From assembly GCA_910579725.1 (NCBI GenBank), contig CAJTUD010000047.1:1-23517 (forward strand): DNA of 23,517 bases, in the 5' to 3' direction. This DNA is from an uncultured Oscillospiraceae bacterium. GTDB taxonomy: Bacteria; Bacillota; Clostridia; Oscillospirales; Oscillospiraceae. Made by a program: the position numbers and the translations under genes. Positions 21,338-23,517 of the stretch are shown here, in pieces; the first letter of the stretch is position 1, and each line of letters opens with the position of its first letter. The notes beneath the pieces are model-generated. The model was not told the origin of the DNA and made no database searches. It saw only the letters and a list, made by a program, of their open reading frames with translations.

Positions 21338-23461
21338 TCAATAGGGAATAAACGCGAGATTCATATCCACTTTTCCGCTGATCCCGGGAATGCTTCCGCT
21401 GTCGGTATACTGCCAGATTCGATAGTTATAGTACATGTCCGGCTGATTCCGGCTGTTGTACTGGGCAAACCAGAAATCATACCCGGTCAGACGGCTGAGA
21501 TCCAGTCGGTTGTATCCGACCTCCAGCCCCATGTAGATCATCGGTGTATAACCCCATTGGGCAATGGTGTCGCAGAAGGCAATGGCGCAGTCAGTGAGCG
21601 TCTGCTTGTCCACGCCGTAGCTCCGGGCGGTCTTGGAGTAGATTTCCCAGTCAAAAATAATGGGATATTCCAGCGACCGGCCGTTGAGCTTTCCCAAGGT
21701 GTACAGAGCTTCCTGCACAGCCTCTTCCACCGAAATGGCCTGAGAGTAGAAGTACACGCCGGTTTTCAGTCCGGCGGCCTGGGCGCCTGTCAGATTGGCC
21801 TCAAAGTTGGCGTCATCGTAAATATCGCCGGACTCGGCAAACCGTCCGCCCACGCGGATGAGCGCGAAGCTTACGCCGGAGGACGCCACCTGCCGCCAGT
21901 CAATGTCTCCGTTATGCCGGGAGACATCCACGCCCCAGGCGGTCGTGTAGGCAGGGTCGTTGTAGTACAGGAAGCTGCCGTCCCGGACAAAGAGGTCCTT
22001 GTTGTACGGCGCTGCCGGCACATCCCACAGCACCGGGATCATCTTGTTTCCATAGTTGATATATCCGGACAGAGCGGGGTTGTTGGGCTTGCTGTAATTG
22101 CGCAGGCGGGAGACGATGGCGCACATCTCCGCCCGGTTGATGCCGCTGTCCGGCCGGTAGTAGCGCTGGCTGCCCTCGATCTCGCCGGTGATCACGCCCG
22201 CCTCATAGAGCGTCAGGGCGTATGCGTCGCTGACATCCACAAAGGGGGAGGGACCTTCCTTCCCTTCCAGCCCCATGGCGATGGCCGCAATCCGGGCAAT
22301 GGTCAGCCGGTCAATAGGCGCGTCCAGATTCGTGATCTCGCCGGGGAGCACGCAGCCCATTCCCTCTGCCAGCATCAGGTAATTCCCGGCCCAGTGACCG
22401 GTGGAGGTGTTGCCGGGGTCGGTCTGGGTGGCCGCCACCAGCAGCAGCTTCAGCGCCTCTCCGGCGGTCAGAAGATTGTTGGGCTGGAAGGTGCCGTCCG
22501 GATAGCCGCCCAGAATTTTCTCGTAGCTCAGTTCCCGGACATAGCTGTAGTGCCAGTCGCCCTCCTTCACATCCCGGTAGGGATTGATCCAGGAGGAGTA
22601 GTCCGGTTTGACCGTCACCGGCGGCGCCGGCGTTACCGGAGCGGTGGTTCCGCCGGACTCGCTGCTCCAGCGGGCGTAGAGATGCAGGGAGCCCATGGCG
22701 GTTTCCTCCCCCGTTACCTGCACGCCCTCCGCGGTGAACCACCCCTGGAATACCGCTCCCGCCATAGTGGGGGTGGGCAGCTGGCCATAGGGAGCGCCCA
22801 GAGGATAGAACACGGTGCGGCTGCTCTGACTGGGGTCGTTCTGGCCGCCGTTGACCTCATAGTCTATGTAGCAATAGCGGGACGCGCCGTCTCTGAGGTC
22901 ATAGTCGCCATAGAGGAACAAAAATGCCTCCCGCAGCCGCCGGGCCACCAGATTTTCCAGCACAGTTGTGCCGGAGTGGCACCAAGTGGCAATCGCGTTG
23001 ACCACCTCCGCCTCGCTGTAGCGGCCGATGCCGTTGATCAGATAGGAGCAGAAGCGGTAGTCGGGATTGATCCACTGATACCCCAGCGTATAGGTCATGC
23101 TGACCATGGCATCAAACTGATATTGCGTGACGGGAATCCCGTACTGGAGCAGGAAGCGGTTGACAATCTCCTCCTCGTATTCCACCAGATGCGCCCGAAG
23201 CAGGAGATCCGCCTCCTCCTCGGTGACACCCGCCGGATAGTCCGCCGGATCGCACTCTACGGCGTAGCCCACGTACCACTTCCCGTTGTTGTCGGCGTAG
23301 GGCATCTGGCGGTAGCCCTCCAGCTCCTTTATCATCGCGATGCACGCATCGCTGGTGGTGAAGGTTTCCACCGCCAAGGCCGCTCCGGACAGCAGCGTCG
23401 TGGTCAGCGCCAGACACAGCGCCAGGGCCAGTATTTTTTTCAGGGGCGTTCGGATTTGCAT
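21338..23461 (-). CDS. S-layer-anchored double muramidase: GH24 + InlB-type repeat + SLH + GH25
   Basis: 707 residues from ATG 23461 (GAGGCGG upstream). A signal peptide (about 1-30, ending SGAALA) sends it outside. Residues about 33-188 form a phage-type GH24 lysozyme: catalytic Glu48 in KELEGYRQMPYAD, then WYVGYAVE, GVTEEEAD and FDAMVSMTYTLG. About 197-265 is a Listeria-Bacteroides (InlB B-like) repeat, with GYxLPxP-like spacing and FQGWFTAEG...LYARW. A Thr/Pro linker (266-288) is followed by three SLH-type modules at about 293-455 (VKEGDWHYSYVRELSYEK, GGYPDGTFQPNN). Residues about 505-707 form a GH25 lysozyme with GVDVSRHNGDIDW at 510-522 and catalytic Glu606 in FDWE. Both enzymes cut the MurNAc-GlcNAc bond of peptidoglycan. 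The protein is probably a wall-bound autolysin for growth, division or mother-cell lysis. Both catalytic Glu residues are present. Confidence 0.92.
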   Translation of the reverse strand: MQIRTPLKKILALALCLALTTTLLSGAALAVETFTTSDACIAMIKELEGYRQMPYADNNGKWYVGYAVECDPADYPAGVTEEEADLLLRAHLVEYEEEIVNRFLLQYGIPVTQYQFDAMVSMTYTLGYQWINPDYRFCSYLINGIGRYSEAEVVNAIATWCHSGTTVLENLVARRLREAFLFLYGDYDLRDGASRYCYIDYEVNGGQNDPSQSSRTVFYPLGAPYGQLPTPTMAGAVFQGWFTAEGVQVTGEETAMGSLHLYARWSSESGGTTAPVTPAPPVTVKPDYSSWINPYRDVKEGDWHYSYVRELSYEKILGGYPDGTFQPNNLLTAGEALKLLLVAATQTDPGNTSTGHWAGNYLMLAEGMGCVLPGEITNLDAPIDRLTIARIAAIAMGLEGKEGPSPFVDVSDAYALTLYEAGVITGEIEGSQRYYRPDSGINRAEMCAIVSRLRNYSKPNNPALSGYINYGNKMIPVLWDVPAAPYNKDLFVRDGSFLYYNDPAYTTAWGVDVSRHNGDIDWRQVASSGVSFALIRVGGRFAESGDIYDDANFEANLTGAQAAGLKTGVYFYSQAISVEEAVQEALYTLGKLNGRSLEYPIIFDWEIYSKTARSYGVDKQTLTDCAIAFCDTIAQWGYTPMIYMGLEVGYNRLDLSRLTGYDFWFAQYNSRNQPDMYYNYRIWQYTDSGSIPGISGKVDMNLAFIPY

Positions 23462-23517
23462 AGGGCCGCCTCGCTTTCTTCAAAAAAATGAAAATTTCGA
23501 CAGTAGTTTACCATAGC

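Noticed and set aside
21557..23491. 644-codon + strand open frame over the double lysozyme
   Set aside because: Antisense shadow; the - strand product has complete GH24, SLH and GH25 motifs.

Overview
The window looks like chromosome from a GC-rich, spore-forming anaerobic Firmicute, most likely a gut member of the Oscillospirales (Flavonifractor / Oscillibacter / Lawsonibacter-like). The evidence is a recognisable SpoIIID, three proteins that are either SLH-anchored or LCP cell-wall enzymes, a CUT1 sugar importer without its own ATPase, strong AGGAGG-type ribosome sites, sigma-A promoters with 17-bp spacers, and frequent TTG/GTG starts. The genus is inference. No rRNA, tRNA, insertion sequence, phage gene or CRISPR array was seen.

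Region 1 (1-3250, + strand) is signalling. It holds the C-terminal Hpt end of a protein that begins outside the window, then a membrane hybrid histidine kinase with an unusual tail: HisKA, HATPase, REC, and then a complete DegV (fatty-acid-binding) domain. Two hairpin terminators in tandem close it.

Region 2 (3296-5486, - strand) holds a DMT/EamA transporter and a LacI-family repressor with its own promoter and terminator.

Region 3 (5541-16294) is a divergent glycoside-use locus. The left arm (- strand) encodes a free-standing CBM9-like protein, an M81 (MlrC-type) metallopeptidase and a GH2 glycosidase. The right arm (+ strand) encodes a sugar-binding lipoprotein, two permeases and a second GH2 paralogue. 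The two arms fire from back-to-back promoters in a 437-bp AT-rich region carrying a 14-bp-arm palindrome and repeated ATTTTTACTT half-sites. A reasonable model is that a glycoconjugate is captured and imported by the ABC system and then cut inside the cell by two GH2 enzymes, with the M81 enzyme acting on a peptide-like or amide part. The LacI-type repressor is the likely controller.

Region 4 (16346-20571, - strand) is cell envelope and sporulation: spoIIID with a small proline-rich coiled-coil gene, then an LCP ligase, an SLH-transglutaminase-like protein and a D-alanine-D-alanine ligase. Region 5 (20650-23461) has a cytidine-deaminase-family gene on + and, convergent to it, a large S-layer-type protein carrying both a GH24 and a GH25 lysozyme domain.

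The two most unusual items are the histidine kinase-REC-DegV fusion and the GH24/GH25 double muramidase. The GH2/M81/CBM9 locus is the best candidate for an undescribed metabolic system.
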